Program-made: the position numbers and the translations under genes | Notes under the pieces: generated by a model | The model's database searches: none | What the model was told of the DNA's origin: nothing | Seen by the model: only the letters and a program-made list of their open reading frames with translations | In this document: piece by piece, positions 26,556 to 39,220 of the stretch | Layout: every line of letters begins with the position of its first letter | How positions within the stretch are numbered: the first letter of the stretch is position 1 | From: Atrichornis clamosus | Lineage: Eukaryota; Chordata; Aves; Passeriformes; Menuridae | DNA length: 64,000 nucleotides | Direction of reading: 5' to 3' | Assembly: GCA_013400975.1 (NCBI GenBank) | Contig: WBMZ01002998.1 | Span: forward strand, 140,947 to 204,946

Positions 26556-29500
26556 CTTCTCCCCACCAGATTTTCTATCAGCTAAAGGTACCCACAATTC
26601 AGTAACTGAGTAGCATCTGAGCATCCAAGTGTTTATGCAAATATAAGTATTTGACCCTCTACATTCTTCATGTAGCACTCGCTATTCCAAACTGGATCAA
26701 AAAAGTTTAGTGGCAACACTGCTGCCTTAGTGGCTGAATCCTCATCTTCAACAGGAAATGCAAGGATAGTTCAGTTATATACTCCAGTTTCCTGGAGAAA
26801 GGTAAGGAACGGGCATCAGAAGTTCTGCCAGGTAGGTGCAGGCCCTTCACCAGTATTTTCTGATTTAGTCACAAAGTCACCAACTCAGCATGTTGGAGAT
26901 TTCCAACAATGAGACTGAAATTATCATTAAAATGAATATCGAAATACAGCTGTAGAACTCGTATCAGCTGATGGACGGGGAGAGCGAGAAAACACTCAGG
27001 CCCTACTCAGGAAAAACCTTCTCTATTCTGAGCACAAGCAGAAATGTAAAAGGTCAGAAATGGGCTTTTTTTCAGGTGTTTCTCACAGTGGATATGGATT
27101 CCAGACAGAATGAAATCCTGATTTTCTAAAGTTCCATAAAACAGAAAACCCTGCAGGTAAGATGCTTGTATAGCTTGTAATTTCCAGGTGCCATATGGCT
27201 GTGCTTGTAGAATTGAACTTTAGTTCTGAAGTCCTCACAGTAGATTCAAGTTTTACTGACAAGACCTGAGAAGTCTGCCTGTATAAAGCTGCTCACTTCA
27301 GGCACCAGCTTGTGACAAAAGCACACTTTGGATTGCACAGACATTTTTAAACCAGTCATGAAAGACAAAAGTAGCTTTAATCTGCAGAAACACATATGAT
27401 AAGAGAGATTAAACATCCAACCTCTTTTCTGGTACAGACCTATTTCTGCTATCAGTATTTGTCAGCTCAGTTGACATAAACCTGCACTGCATGTGTAAAT
27501 GGGATGTGCACATCATGGACAACACAGACTTTGTGTTTTTTATGGGCCATGTGAGAGAGGTTTGCAACCCACAGAGGACTGACAAACGATGTAGATCAGC
27601 TTCTCTAACACTGGCTGCAACTCCAGTAACAAGCCAAATTTTGTTAGGTGTTTTTTCTTTAGGTACAGGAGACAAATAAATAATGTTTTCCAAGTTGCAG
27701 GCTAGATGTGACAGCTGCAATAACAGCCAGCGTAATTTTAGGTCACATATGCAAAGAGTTAATGTGATGGAGCTGAGCCACACCTGTTGGTTGACCTACT
27801 CTTACCATGGACTGCTCACAAACATGCTCCCACCCCTGCCTCACCGAGAACACCCACCAAAGTACTAGGGGGGCAAGGGATCAGCACCCACAATGGTTTC
27901 TCCATATGGACTTCAAATGACAGAGCCATCATTTAAAGACTTCTTCTATACTAAGAGCTCTTCTCCATTCAACAGTCCAAGAACAATGGGATCTGCCAAT
28001 GTGCCTCTTTACTCCTGTACAGTGGATAACTGTGGGTAACTCAGTCATATCAGGAATATTTTCTGGGTTTATTCTATCATAGAGGAACATATACTGTTCC
28101 CAGGACAAACTTAATTTCTCTCTGAGAATAGGCAAGAGCTTGGGTAGTACAAGCATGATGGGCACGATCATAAACATAAACCACTAAGTTACCAGTGCAT
28201 AGACTTTAGAGATTTTTTTCTTTCAATCACAGTATTTTCCACTGCTATAAAGGACAAGAGTCAGAACCTTAGCTTTATCCAAATATTTTTCTCTGGAGTG
28301 CAGATCTGATTTCTAAGAGTTGTGCCATGTTTCCTAGTGATGGCTCCCTTTGGTTTGCATGGGTTATACTCCTGTTCTGTAGAATGTGGCAAACATTGAC
28401 AGTTTTCAGGGCATTTGTCCATAATATGCCCCCCCAATACTACATACTTGTCTTTGGACATGCTAGTGCTCACATTCTGGCTCTTACACAAATAGTACTT
28501 GCTTGTCTAATGCCCAGCAGACATTTTATCCCTTTGACCCATTGCATAACCAGAGCCCAGTTACATATCGGTAGATCTTCTCTAGCCCAAGTTAGCTCAT
28601 GCTGAAATAAGCTGCCACAGCAAACTGTCTGGAGGCTGCTTAAAAAATAAAAAAGGCTCTAATGGGCAGAAGACATTATGGATTTCCTACTAGCGTTCAT
28701 CCCTCTCCTCATTACTGTAATTTCTCTTCACCCTTAACAACAATGGTCTTGCTAGTAAATGGTAAAAAGTATTACACAGATGAAGTGACAATTAATCTGG
28801 AGGTGTGACACATATTATCAGTTCACTCTGTTATTAGCACACTGCCTTTTGGAGGTACCTTGCCCTCTGGTGTACTTAATGGCACTCCCTCCAGAGTGAA
28901 CTGCCTTAGCGCTTGAGCTAACGCCTCTTGCTTATACTTACTGTTGATATCACAGCAAAACAAGGACCAGGATTGACCTGCAGTTCACTATTTATCCAAA
29001 TTCTACTACCACCCTTTCCCCCCGTTCACACGTTATCATTCTGTGTTTCACATTTCTACTTCTTACTCCACTATTTCTACATTCACAACAGTTCAACAAT
29101 TTTGCCTGCACACAGCAAAGCTGCAGCTCAATCCCTGTTGAAATACTCAGCTAGACCTTCATTTCTTCTTGAGTGTCTTTCTTTATACTCTGCCTATCTA
29201 GAGCATTTATAATCTATATCTAAGCACCTTCAGTGTCCTTCAGACACTTGTGAATGAGACTCATACAAGAGGAGGCTCAGTAGAGCACATTTCAAACACT
29301 TACACATCAGAATTTTGCTTCCACCTTTTCAGATGAGCAAGAAGAGGAAAACCTCCAGCACTGCCATTCATACCACACTTTCTTTTGCATCCCAGCGTGA
29401 CCCAGCATCTCATCTCCCGTAGACCTTTTCTTTGACTCTGTATCCTCTCAGCATTTCTGAGAGAAAATTGCCACCAGTGCAAATTCTTCAGCCTGCACTT

Positions 29501-30088
29501 CCTGCATTTCAAGGTATTCATTGAAGACATCCCCCTTCAACCTTGCCTACAATTAATGGTGAACAATGGCTTGAAAAAAGAGAGACCCAGAGGTATTGCT
29601 TAATTTTTCTAAGTGTTTGATGAAGGAGTTAGTATGGGACATATGTATCAAGGACATCACCCTAGAAACAAATGTGAAAAGAGACCTAGGAATTGCCATT
29701 TCTTTAGGAATACTAGCTTACTAAAGGAGGACTTTGGGTTTACTGAGAAAATCTGAACCTGAGTATTCTTCAACCTGGATGCATTTAGAAATTATCTGAT
29801 TTTGAGCTGTTTATATTTTTTGGGAAGGTTTCTGTTTCTTATGCTTCAACAACACAGTTGTAGTGGGACTCTGCCTCCTCCTCTCATGTTTGCCAGGACA
29901 ATCCAGACAGAATAGATGAGATTTGCCTAGATTCCACCTGTAGCTCTCAGAGTAATCTGTAACTAAGTGCCTCATAATTAGAAACATTGCTCAAAACATG
30001 ACAGATCTTGAAAAACTGACTGTGGTTAGTTCCACATAAACTATAACACAGGAAATAACAAAGAGCAATTAGTGCTTTTCAATTTGAC

Positions 30089-30108
30089 TTTTTTTTTTTT
30101 TTTTTTTT
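30089..30108. repeat. Poly-T run
   Basis: Twenty consecutive T bases in intron 1. No flanking element was recognised. Confidence 0.95.
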
Positions 30109-31899
30109 AACCCTGACTCTCGGAAAAGGATTTTTAAGGTGATACAGTAGCAAAGCAAGGTAACTGTGAGAGCAAACACTGGATCTGGCATAGGAAGATG
30201 TCCTGGAATCACTGGAAAAGTGTGGAAGTGGGAGTCAGTTGGGCTGTCAGAGCAGGCAGAAGTACAGGAGAACTACATGGGGTCAAGGACAAACAAGAAA
30301 CCTGTGAACCACAGTGAGGCTGAGATACAGCACTGGAAAGAGCAGAGAAAGGGAGTACATAGAGGTAACTGTAGACCAGGCTCCTCTCCAGGTAATGAAT
30401 ACCACAGTTGTAAGGCAAATAGGTGACACATGGAAACACTGGTTTCATTCTGCACACCTTAGACTGCAGTAACATGTAGGATTATCTTCAGCTTCCTATT
30501 TAGAGTAACCTCAAGATTCAGTTTTGCTGAGCCTTCAAACTTCACCCTTTAGTAGGCATTTAGCAGATCTCTTGCCACACACTGCATATATTAAGTAGGC
30601 AGCTGTATCTGACCCAAATTCCAGCTTCTAACCCTAATGACTTATTGTAAACCCATTTCATTCATCCATCTTCCCGACTGTCCCCATTTCTTTTGACTGA
30701 CAAAGCAGCTTCCTGTCCCCTCAAGCCCAGCCCTACCTGAGGCCCTGCAGTGTTCTGCATTCTTACTTGCCTGAACCAAGAGATGAGGAGGAGACCATGG
30801 CCAACAAATTGCTCCTTACACAGAAACTGTACAGCAGAATGAAGACATCCTTTTCCCCAAAACTCTGCCAAACTTGCACATTCCTTTCTCTAGATTAAAA
30901 AAATTCCACCAAACATAAAGCCCCAAAAACCTAGTTCAAACCAAAAAAATTCTAAAGCAAAATACTTTTTAATTACTTAAATATTCCTCACAAACCGGCA
31001 TTACAATAGGAAAATTTAACTAAATGTGATTACAAAAACCTCACAAAAATCTCCCTTTCTGTCACAGTTAATAGATTGTTTTCTCATCCCATGAAGTTTT
31101 CACTTTTCCCTGCTACTGTTTTTGGACAAGAAAGAAAGAAACACAAGCCTGCAAGCTCTTCAACCTCAGTTTCTCTGCCTTTTCCTTGTCTTAAGCATCC
31201 CTACTAATGGCCAAGCAGAAGCTTACTGGCAGACGTAGCAAAGCAGACAGGCAGTCAGGCACCTGCAAAGAAGCTATAGAGCTGCTTCTACACTTTCATA
31301 TAGTACCTTTCTGAGATAGGTTTAAATGTTACATAGCTTTATTTTGTAGAGTGTCTGTGTATAGCAGTTATGCATACATGAAATAAATTTATTGTGCAAA
31401 TACACACAAACCCCTTCTCTCACATTGCTCCTTTCCTCATCACGTGGATGGCACCTAGATACCATTCCAGCAGCTTTGCTATAGAAGCCAAACTATGACT
31501 TCATACTTCCTGATCATCACCGTGAGTGTTCAGACCTTTACAGCAAACATAATGCAGTAAAGCAAAAACAAACAATCAAAAACCCACTGCCTAACTGAGC
31601 CACATATCCGGAGTCTGCACCTTGAGTCACAGTCCTGTGTCTATCAGAGCATAAGAGGAAGAAGACTTCACAAGATTTTACATATGTCTGCACTCTGTCA
31701 TATCTCGTATTTAAGAACTGTCTGTCCAGAAACCAGGTCTGGAACCCTTTGCTGATGCAACTAGGAGGGGGGTTGCCCTCTTCAAAGAAGGGACCCAAAA
31801 AGAAGCAGATTTCAGATACTGACGGCCTGGTGTGACCCAACCCAAACCAGCCCACCCTGACGGCATGTCCTCCCTGCTGTGCTTGTTCCCTTTGCCCTT

Positions 31900-32160
31900 G
31901 GAATGCTATCACTTGTTATCACGCTGACTTCTCCAGATGGGGCATTTTGGCTATTGATCTGATAAATAAACAGCCTGCTCGCTCGATCAAAATGTTATTT
32001 TGCATTTCAATTACTGTTCGCTAATGCAACCTTCATCCCGCCAAGAGTGCTGCTGGCAATGACACTCGACCTGGCACAGGCATTTGCAAGCAAATTCGGC
32101 AGCCCCCGCTGCAAGCACCTAACGGGATTACCAACCTCCATTAGATGCACAGAGAGAGGA
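31900..32160. promoter_or_regulatory. Candidate intron 1 enhancer with POU/SOX-like sites
   Basis: This repeat-free block has dense developmental-factor motifs. GATAAATAAACA resembles a forkhead site. TTTGCATTTCAAT (31999-32011) reads on the minus strand as ATTGAAATGCAAA, one mismatch from the SOX2-OCT4 composite consensus. Further POU-like sites are CTAATGCAAC (about 32021) and GCATTTGCAAG (about 32080). ESRRB is part of the SOX2/OCT4 pluripotency network in mouse, so the motif is plausible, but this is inference from motifs alone. Confidence 0.35.
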
Positions 32161-35100
32161 GAAGATGGGACAGGCAGTAGTGGGCTGAAGGGGAACAGAC
32201 ACACGCAGAACAGAAGGTGTGAGCAACCTGGACAAGGGGTAGGGATACGCAACAACACAGCTTTACCAGATATTTTGACAGTGAGAGGTCTTGGAAGCTA
32301 AAGACTTTGCCTCCAGTGGACAACCCCAACAGCTCATAGCAGATAGACTGAGCTCACTGTGAGTGAGCCATGCAAGAATTCAGAGCAATGGGAAATAGAA
32401 ATCAATGTCTGGTGACAAGCCAGCAGTGAGCACTGCAAACCCATCAGGGCAAACAGGGTCAATTCCAAAGCAAGTTCTGGAGCCTGGCTCCACCAGGGTT
32501 CAGTATGCCCCGGAGATGAATGCAGAATGCTGTGTGTAAACCTGCGGGGAGGAAACCCTCCTAGTCCTTGCTGGATTCTTCTGGGAAATATGACTGCCTC
32601 TGGAGAATCTGGTGGTGATACAGGGAGAAAGGGGCATCCAGAGGTGTTGCTAAGAGATGGATCTTTGTCAGGTGTTGATCTCTATTAATTCAGCACTCTG
32701 CATCAGGGAATCCTTTGCCAGAACCACAAACTGGTTTCACTCAAACCCTGTCTACAACAGGAAGCACAACACAAACCCCAAGTCGGGAGCAGCCACCAGC
32801 ACTGAGGTCAGGCGTGCCCATATGGCTGTGAGACAGCTTCTAGTCCCAGACTCTTCTGGTCACATGACATACTTCACCAGGTGGTTAGTTTTGCACCAGA
32901 CTCCTGCATGATGCAGAACATACCTTATCCCCTTTTCTCTTTCCTACCTAAAACCCTAAATGAAATGTAACATGCATGACAAAGTGACAAAGCTATTTAC
33001 CAATGCATGCAAATGCTGGCCAGTGCTTTCACCATCCCATGCATAGTTTGCTTGCCTGGACTTAGCCCCCAGGTGACAAGATAATATAAGTAGTCAAGTA
33101 AATGCATTTCTCTCAATTTCCAGAGAGCCTTTGACAAAGATCTTTTGCCAGGCCTGGACAAATTTCTCCCATTTATTACCAGATAGACTGAAACTGCCAG
33201 TCATCCAGGACTTAAAAATAAACAAACCCCTGTAACACCCTGAGATTATATAAACAAAATGCTAAGTATAACACACTGAATGAGATCAATGTGATGCATA
33301 AAGACAGGATCTATAACTCCACACACTCACACTTCATCTGTTCTGTGTTTCCAGCCTTCCAGTTCCCTCTGCCCTTGGCAAACTTAAGCCAGTGTCCCAC
33401 ACCCATCTCTCTCTAACCAGTCTGTACCGTGGACCTTACTCTCCCAGTTCTGCCTCCATGCCCAACCTTTCTCTGAGCCCACTCTTGGGAGCAGAGTTTC
33501 TGGGAATCATTCTACACATCAATCACCACTAGGTAACCATGCCCCAAACACAGCCTAAGGACCCATATGCACATTAGGACTCCTAGTCACTGGCTCTGTT
33601 CTTGTGACATGGGGCAGTGAAGTACAGTGTACTGAGCCCTTAAAATGCAGCCAAAATGTCCCAAAGTCTAATTCCAGCCTCAACGCTAACCTTCTAACTT
33701 CAGCAAGTCCCTGCAGCTCTCCAGGACACTGCTTCCCCCAGCTGATGTAGTTCTGAAAGACCTACCTCTCAGGAGCACCTTGAGAGTCAAACAGCAACTA
33801 TGATTGAAAGAATGGAGCATGTAGCTGAGTGTGGTAACCAGAATGATAGCAGATAAATCCTATGCTCATGTGATGGCCTCTGCTCCAGATTATCAACAGA
33901 ATTTGAACCTCTTTCTTCAGCACCACAGTTTTCAGGTTTGCCTGTGTAAGTAGTGTGAGTAGCTAGTGTTTTCCTGCGTGCAAGCTAGCCAGAGGAAGAA
34001 AACATTGGCTTCACAAATCTGTTTCTATAATACACACCAATTCTGACCTCCTCCTACATCCCACTGTACTTTAAGCCCAGTCCCCTGTGACCCAGCCTAC
34101 ACAATAACCTAATCTCTAATACTGCCTAATCCTATCTCCGTCTCCCCACACGCTATTTCACACACCAACTGCCTCCTGATCACATCTCCATACAACTCAT
34201 TTTTTCATTCTCCTTCGCAATTATAGTTCACTATAAGTTTTTGATCAAAAATTCATTTTTGTTTAAGAACACTACTGTTTCACTACAGAACTAAGTCAAT
34301 CTTGGCAATGTTTTGTACTGTAAATTTCCAAAACAACTCTAAAAAAATTTAGGTGTTTAATTTTGCTTTGTTCCTAGCACTTTGTTTAGCCTGTCATGTG
34401 TTGCCTCATATGTTCTTTGATGAACTAATCATGCACTGTTTCAAGAACATAATGAAACAAAATATTGGAACTTCCTTGAAATAATTTTATTGGAATTTCT
34501 ACTTTGCTTAAAATTTCAGGTTGCAATCAGATTTGTGATAAAATAACATTTTCAAACAACAAATACTCTGAGAACTAAGATTCTAATTTCTATGCAGCTC
34601 CCCTTCCTGTATCTTCCACACAGTCCTCTCTCTGCTTGTGCTTCACTCAGCAGGTCTCTTTTCCCTACTGATACGCATTCAGAAATATGTATGTTCTAAT
34701 GTACACAGAATGAAATGTTTTTCAAATGTTTTAGGAATGTTTTTACACTTCATGCTATCTTCTTTAGCCAGACAGCAAAGAGAGATGGAGACTGAGCAAC
34801 AAACTGCATCTAAATCACCTGAAAAGGTGGAACTTTACATAAAAGTTCTGGAAGTTCAAGAGTACCATGGAATCTGTGCCATTAACTCATATAAAATAGT
34901 TATCCCGTATTACTCAGGGATTAACCATGTGTCAAGGAGCATCCTGCCACCAAAAATTAATCCCTCTGATCTGAAAGCTGAGTGCTGCTGGAGAAACGCA
35001 GTTCCACTTTTCTATCTGGTGCCATTTAAGCTTTATCCCATTCCTTCTGCATCACAATGAAATCACTGCTGGCATGTGATCAGAAGTTCTGAAACCCTGG

Positions 35101-36999
35101 CTGCCTATCAGTTTACAAAAATTGACCTGGACATTCCATCCACTTTGATGAGAGCCTGAATGAAACTTTCTCATTCACTCATGGTAGGGATTGCTACTTC
35201 TTAGCACCTCTGCAAGCCACAAAAAATGCTTCACTTTACAGCTTGCTGAGGAAGAAATGTTGGAATTGAGTATAAGTATCTTACCTGCCACCTGAACCCT
35301 AATCAGAATTTTCTAGGTACAGGGGAAATAAATCAGAAGTAGCTGGTACAGTATCCTGGCTCTTCATTTAAGCCTTGCTCTAACTCCTATAGAAATCAAA
35401 TTGTGATTTCTGTTGATCTGAACAGGAACTGGACTTCAGGTTCTGAAGTCACCTGAATGTTAAACACTGAAGCTATTCCAAGCCCTTTACTGGATTTCTG
35501 GAGAAACACTTCTTGTGTTTAACTACTCCTTCTTCAAACCGGCTTTTATTTCAAATGTTCCCAGGAAGGAAAGGAAGGTGAACCTTTCCCAATAGAGGAC
35601 TTTCTCAGAAATTCCCACTTACACTAATAAACGCTCTTCTCCTGCCAGTCACACTGCACAGATTGATGGCCCTACCCAAACGTTGTGAATCATAGGATAC
35701 AGTGCATCCATTGACACACCTCCATCTCTGAGTGACATTCACTCGCCTGAGCATCTCTTGGAAGTCATGTGCTGCTAGCTGTGACAGGCTTGTCCACTCT
35801 CTGCACTTCACTCCAGAGAGGAAATTCACCAACAACAGGCTCTTTAAACACATCTAATAGGGATTTGTTTCTTTCCTTACATTCATCCTAAGCAGATAAA
35901 TCAAATCCTAAATGCCTCTGACAACTTTCCTGCTTGCAAAGAGGGGACAAATTCTGTCCATGTTCAAGCAATCTTCTCACTGTCCACTTTCCCAACCCAG
36001 AAATAGCATCATTCTCAAAACAGGATGAATTTAAGGAACCCAAGATGCAAATCAAAAGAGTTGCAAGTAGCTAAACTGTCTCCCGTGCTGCACCAACCAC
36101 CTTCCCAGAGAGAATTTCAGTCCACAAGGTTAACAGCAGTTACTCTGTAGGAAAATCACTGCTCTTCCCAGCTACATCTGAGCTGCCTGTTCTGATTTTC
36201 TGAGGTACTGGCTGTGGTGCTGTTCACCCCTTGGCATTCACAGCATATGGTACAAAACAGGCTGAATCAGCAAGGGAGCTACAGCGACTGGATTGCAGTG
36301 CTGGGAGAGGTTGTTCCTGACTATGCACTAAGCTGGTGAAAACATGAACTTCAATGTTAGTCTTCCTAATTTTTTGTGCGTAATTTAGCTGAGGTGTTTA
36401 AGTTCTTGACAAATCTGCAAACACTTTAAAGTTCCTCTGTCCCTGCAGAACTGCTGCATAGGGTTTCAGGCCACGAGTTGTTGAGAGAGTGCCTTGTAAT
36501 ATGCTCCTTCCAAAAAAAACCCCCAAACACCTGTCATATTTGGCACAGCAAAAACCTCACTCAACTACAAGGTGAGATCCCTCCAAAGAGACTCACGGCC
36601 TGAAATCCTGATGGAGGGATACACAACCGGTCAGGTAAGGGACAAGGTTTTAAGTATGAAGGACATTTCCTGCAAATCTATAGTCTTTGATTAGTTTGGA
36701 ATACTAAAACAAAAGTTGGAGTTGTTTCATCCAGCTTCAACACTGAACAGTAGAAAACAAAGCAAAAGCACTGGCTTGCCAACCAGAGCCATTATTAAGG
36801 ACCTCCCACCAATGAAGATAAATGAATTTTGGTCACACCTAGTTAAAAAACAGCAAGAAGACACATTTTAAAATGCCACTTTGCATTACAATTCCCTGCT
36901 TCACATTGCACCCAGAGAAGTCTGAGCTAAAGCAGCAGTAAAAAAGGAAGGGGGGTTATGGATTCTGGTGTATCCCATCAGAGCAGTGTTTATTCTAAT

Positions 37000-37180
37000 C
37001 AATCAACTGAAAAAATAGCAGCTGAGAGTAATTATTAATAATCAAGTAAAATTGGATTATTTCTCTGCACTGCAGTGTTGTCTGGATGGGAAGGCTGGTA
37101 TAGAAATAAAGTTCATCAGAGCAAGCTATTGAAATAAAATTGCTGACCTCAGCAGTTCATCAGAGAAGGTGGAAAAAGGA
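37000..37180. promoter_or_regulatory. Candidate conserved noncoding block (homeodomain-like motifs)
   Basis: AT-rich unique sequence with clustered homeodomain-type cores: CTAATCAATC, GTAATTATTAATAATCAAG and TTGGATTATTT. There is no repeat signature and no open frame of note. It resembles vertebrate developmental enhancers by composition; conservation was not tested. Confidence 0.25.
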
Positions 37181-38939
37181 ACCTCGACCAAGCATATGGT
37201 ATACTATCTATAGAGCATGACGGCTAACTAAAATAATTACTTGAAGGTGGCTCAACGGCTGAGCTCAGGCATTGAACCAATCCAATTGTAAATCCAAATA
37301 AAGGCAGCAAGACCTACTGCCAAAGTCTTCCATTTCTGAGGTATCTGGTTTGTGATTCCTCATTCCTGAAAGCACAGTGAGCTCCCTCTTCCAAAATGAA
37401 CTGCTTGAGAGGAAGGGCCTCAAACCTGCTCTGAATACGTTGTGTCCTCTGTGTAGCTGTGGTTGAGGCTGATTTTATACTCAAGCAATACAACTGAAAC
37501 ACATAAAGGACCACTCTACCAAACATTTTCAATATACTCAATTCAGGAGATTTGGTGTTACTCTGCCTAACCTAACCACAACGTGCCATTGCACAGAGAG
37601 GGTCATATTCTCAAACACAAATACTGAATTGTAACTACCAAATATGCACTTTTACTGCAAAACCAACGGCTCAGTCAACTTCCCTCACAAACACATAGGT
37701 GCAATTACATTAGTCCTTTGTGTCCAGGGGTGCCTTGCCTATGCAATCAAATGGACATCCTGTAAATACCTTACAAACACAATTTAAGTGCCTCCACTAG
37801 AAAACATAAGGCAGACATGATATTAATGGCTAGACTGGGTATAACCCAGTAAAACTATGTTGCAATAAATGGAATTGTATCAGTTAAAAAAATTGAGGCA
37901 GCAAGTCCTAGAACACTATACTCCTCGCAAGAAGAAATACCCAGGGGAATACAATACTGCTACTGAAAGAGGTAGAACGTGGCGTTTTCTGACATCTGTG
38001 TGTGCAAGACCTCAGCCATAAAACTGAATTAACACAGCAAACATTTTGTGTTTAACAGCTTACTAATTACATTTTCAAATTAAATATTTACTCCTATCTT
38101 GAGTATTTCTATAGCACCCAACAGAATCTCAGATGAGTTACTTCCCCATTTTTTAAACAATTTCTTAAATTAAAATAATTCTTTATTTTAAAAGGGCTGG
38201 GGAGAAGCTGGAGAGTTTCTTCTCCCCGTCTCCCCCTCCAATTGGTTGCTACACAACCCCCCCTATATATCATCCAGGAATATGGGATCTGAGGAATGAA
38301 GGTTAGCTATAAAGCTGTCAGTGGATGTACATATCTACTCCACTAAGCCTAACAATCCCCAGGGTTAGCTTTTACATATCACCTGGAGCAAAACACCGCT
38401 TTCACTGTCCTGCTGCAAAGACCAGCTGTGCTGATCTATTTATTTCCTTCTAACATTTTTTTTTCTATTTCAGGGAGGAAGGAGGATGGATGGAGATACA
38501 TGTGGTTTAATATTTTACTTCAAGTTGGATCAGTCCTGAAAAGTTTTGATAAGTGTGGATCATCTACCAGAGCAAAAGCATACTATTACTTCTGCAATGT
38601 TAGTGTTTGCTTTAAGCACCAGCCCACAGAGCAGGATGAAGGAATGAGAAGAGTAAAAAACAGTTCTGGATAAAGAGCACGTCACGTTCTCTCTATTTGC
38701 ATGGGAAGAAGGGGTTAAGCCTGCTTTGAGGTTCACTTTGTTCTCTATGGTTTGTGCAAGGCCATCAATCAATCAATCTTCTCTCTTTCCTCCTTTTCTT
38801 TTTTTTTCTGGGATCCACTGCAGGAATATCATGCCCGGGATCTTGTTTAAATCCACGACCCTTCTCTGTCAAGTCAATTCTTCCCATCCTCCCTCAAAGC
38901 CCCCCTCAAGACACCCCCTCCTCCTCTCCCCGAAAAGGG

Positions 38940-39220
38940 GCCTTCTGAGCTCGTTTTGCTAATGTATTCTCAAACCAAATTAGGGGCTCTGACTCTCGGT
39001 GAAGTTCGTGAGTTAGTTGCCGCGATGCACTGAATTAAAGATACCATCTCGGACTCAAATCAGATTAGAGCCCACACACACACATGCAAAAGCCCACTTT
39101 CTAATCAATTTTATAAAGGGCCTTCAGCAGAGATACACTAATGGTATTGAGCTAAGATCTTTAAACTAAGTCTGCAAGAAGTCTGCGGAGATAAAACACA
39201 CACTGTATTAAAGAGAAAGC
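38940..39220. promoter_or_regulatory. Candidate conserved noncoding block
   Basis: Unique sequence with TAAT-type cores (GCTAATGTATT, CTAATCAATTTTAT, CACTAATGG) and unusual CpGs (GTTGCCGCGATGC) in an otherwise CpG-poor intron. A short CA microsatellite lies inside it (about 39072-39084). The call is by look only. Confidence 0.25.

Noticed and set aside
34638..35060. 140-codon plus-strand open frame in intron 1
   Set aside because: No family resemblance, no CpG island and no splice or polyadenylation context.
38239..38270. CCAAT plus TATA as a definite promoter
   Set aside because: Spacing is suggestive, but these motifs are common in AT-rich DNA; kept only as a low-interest finding, not as a feature.
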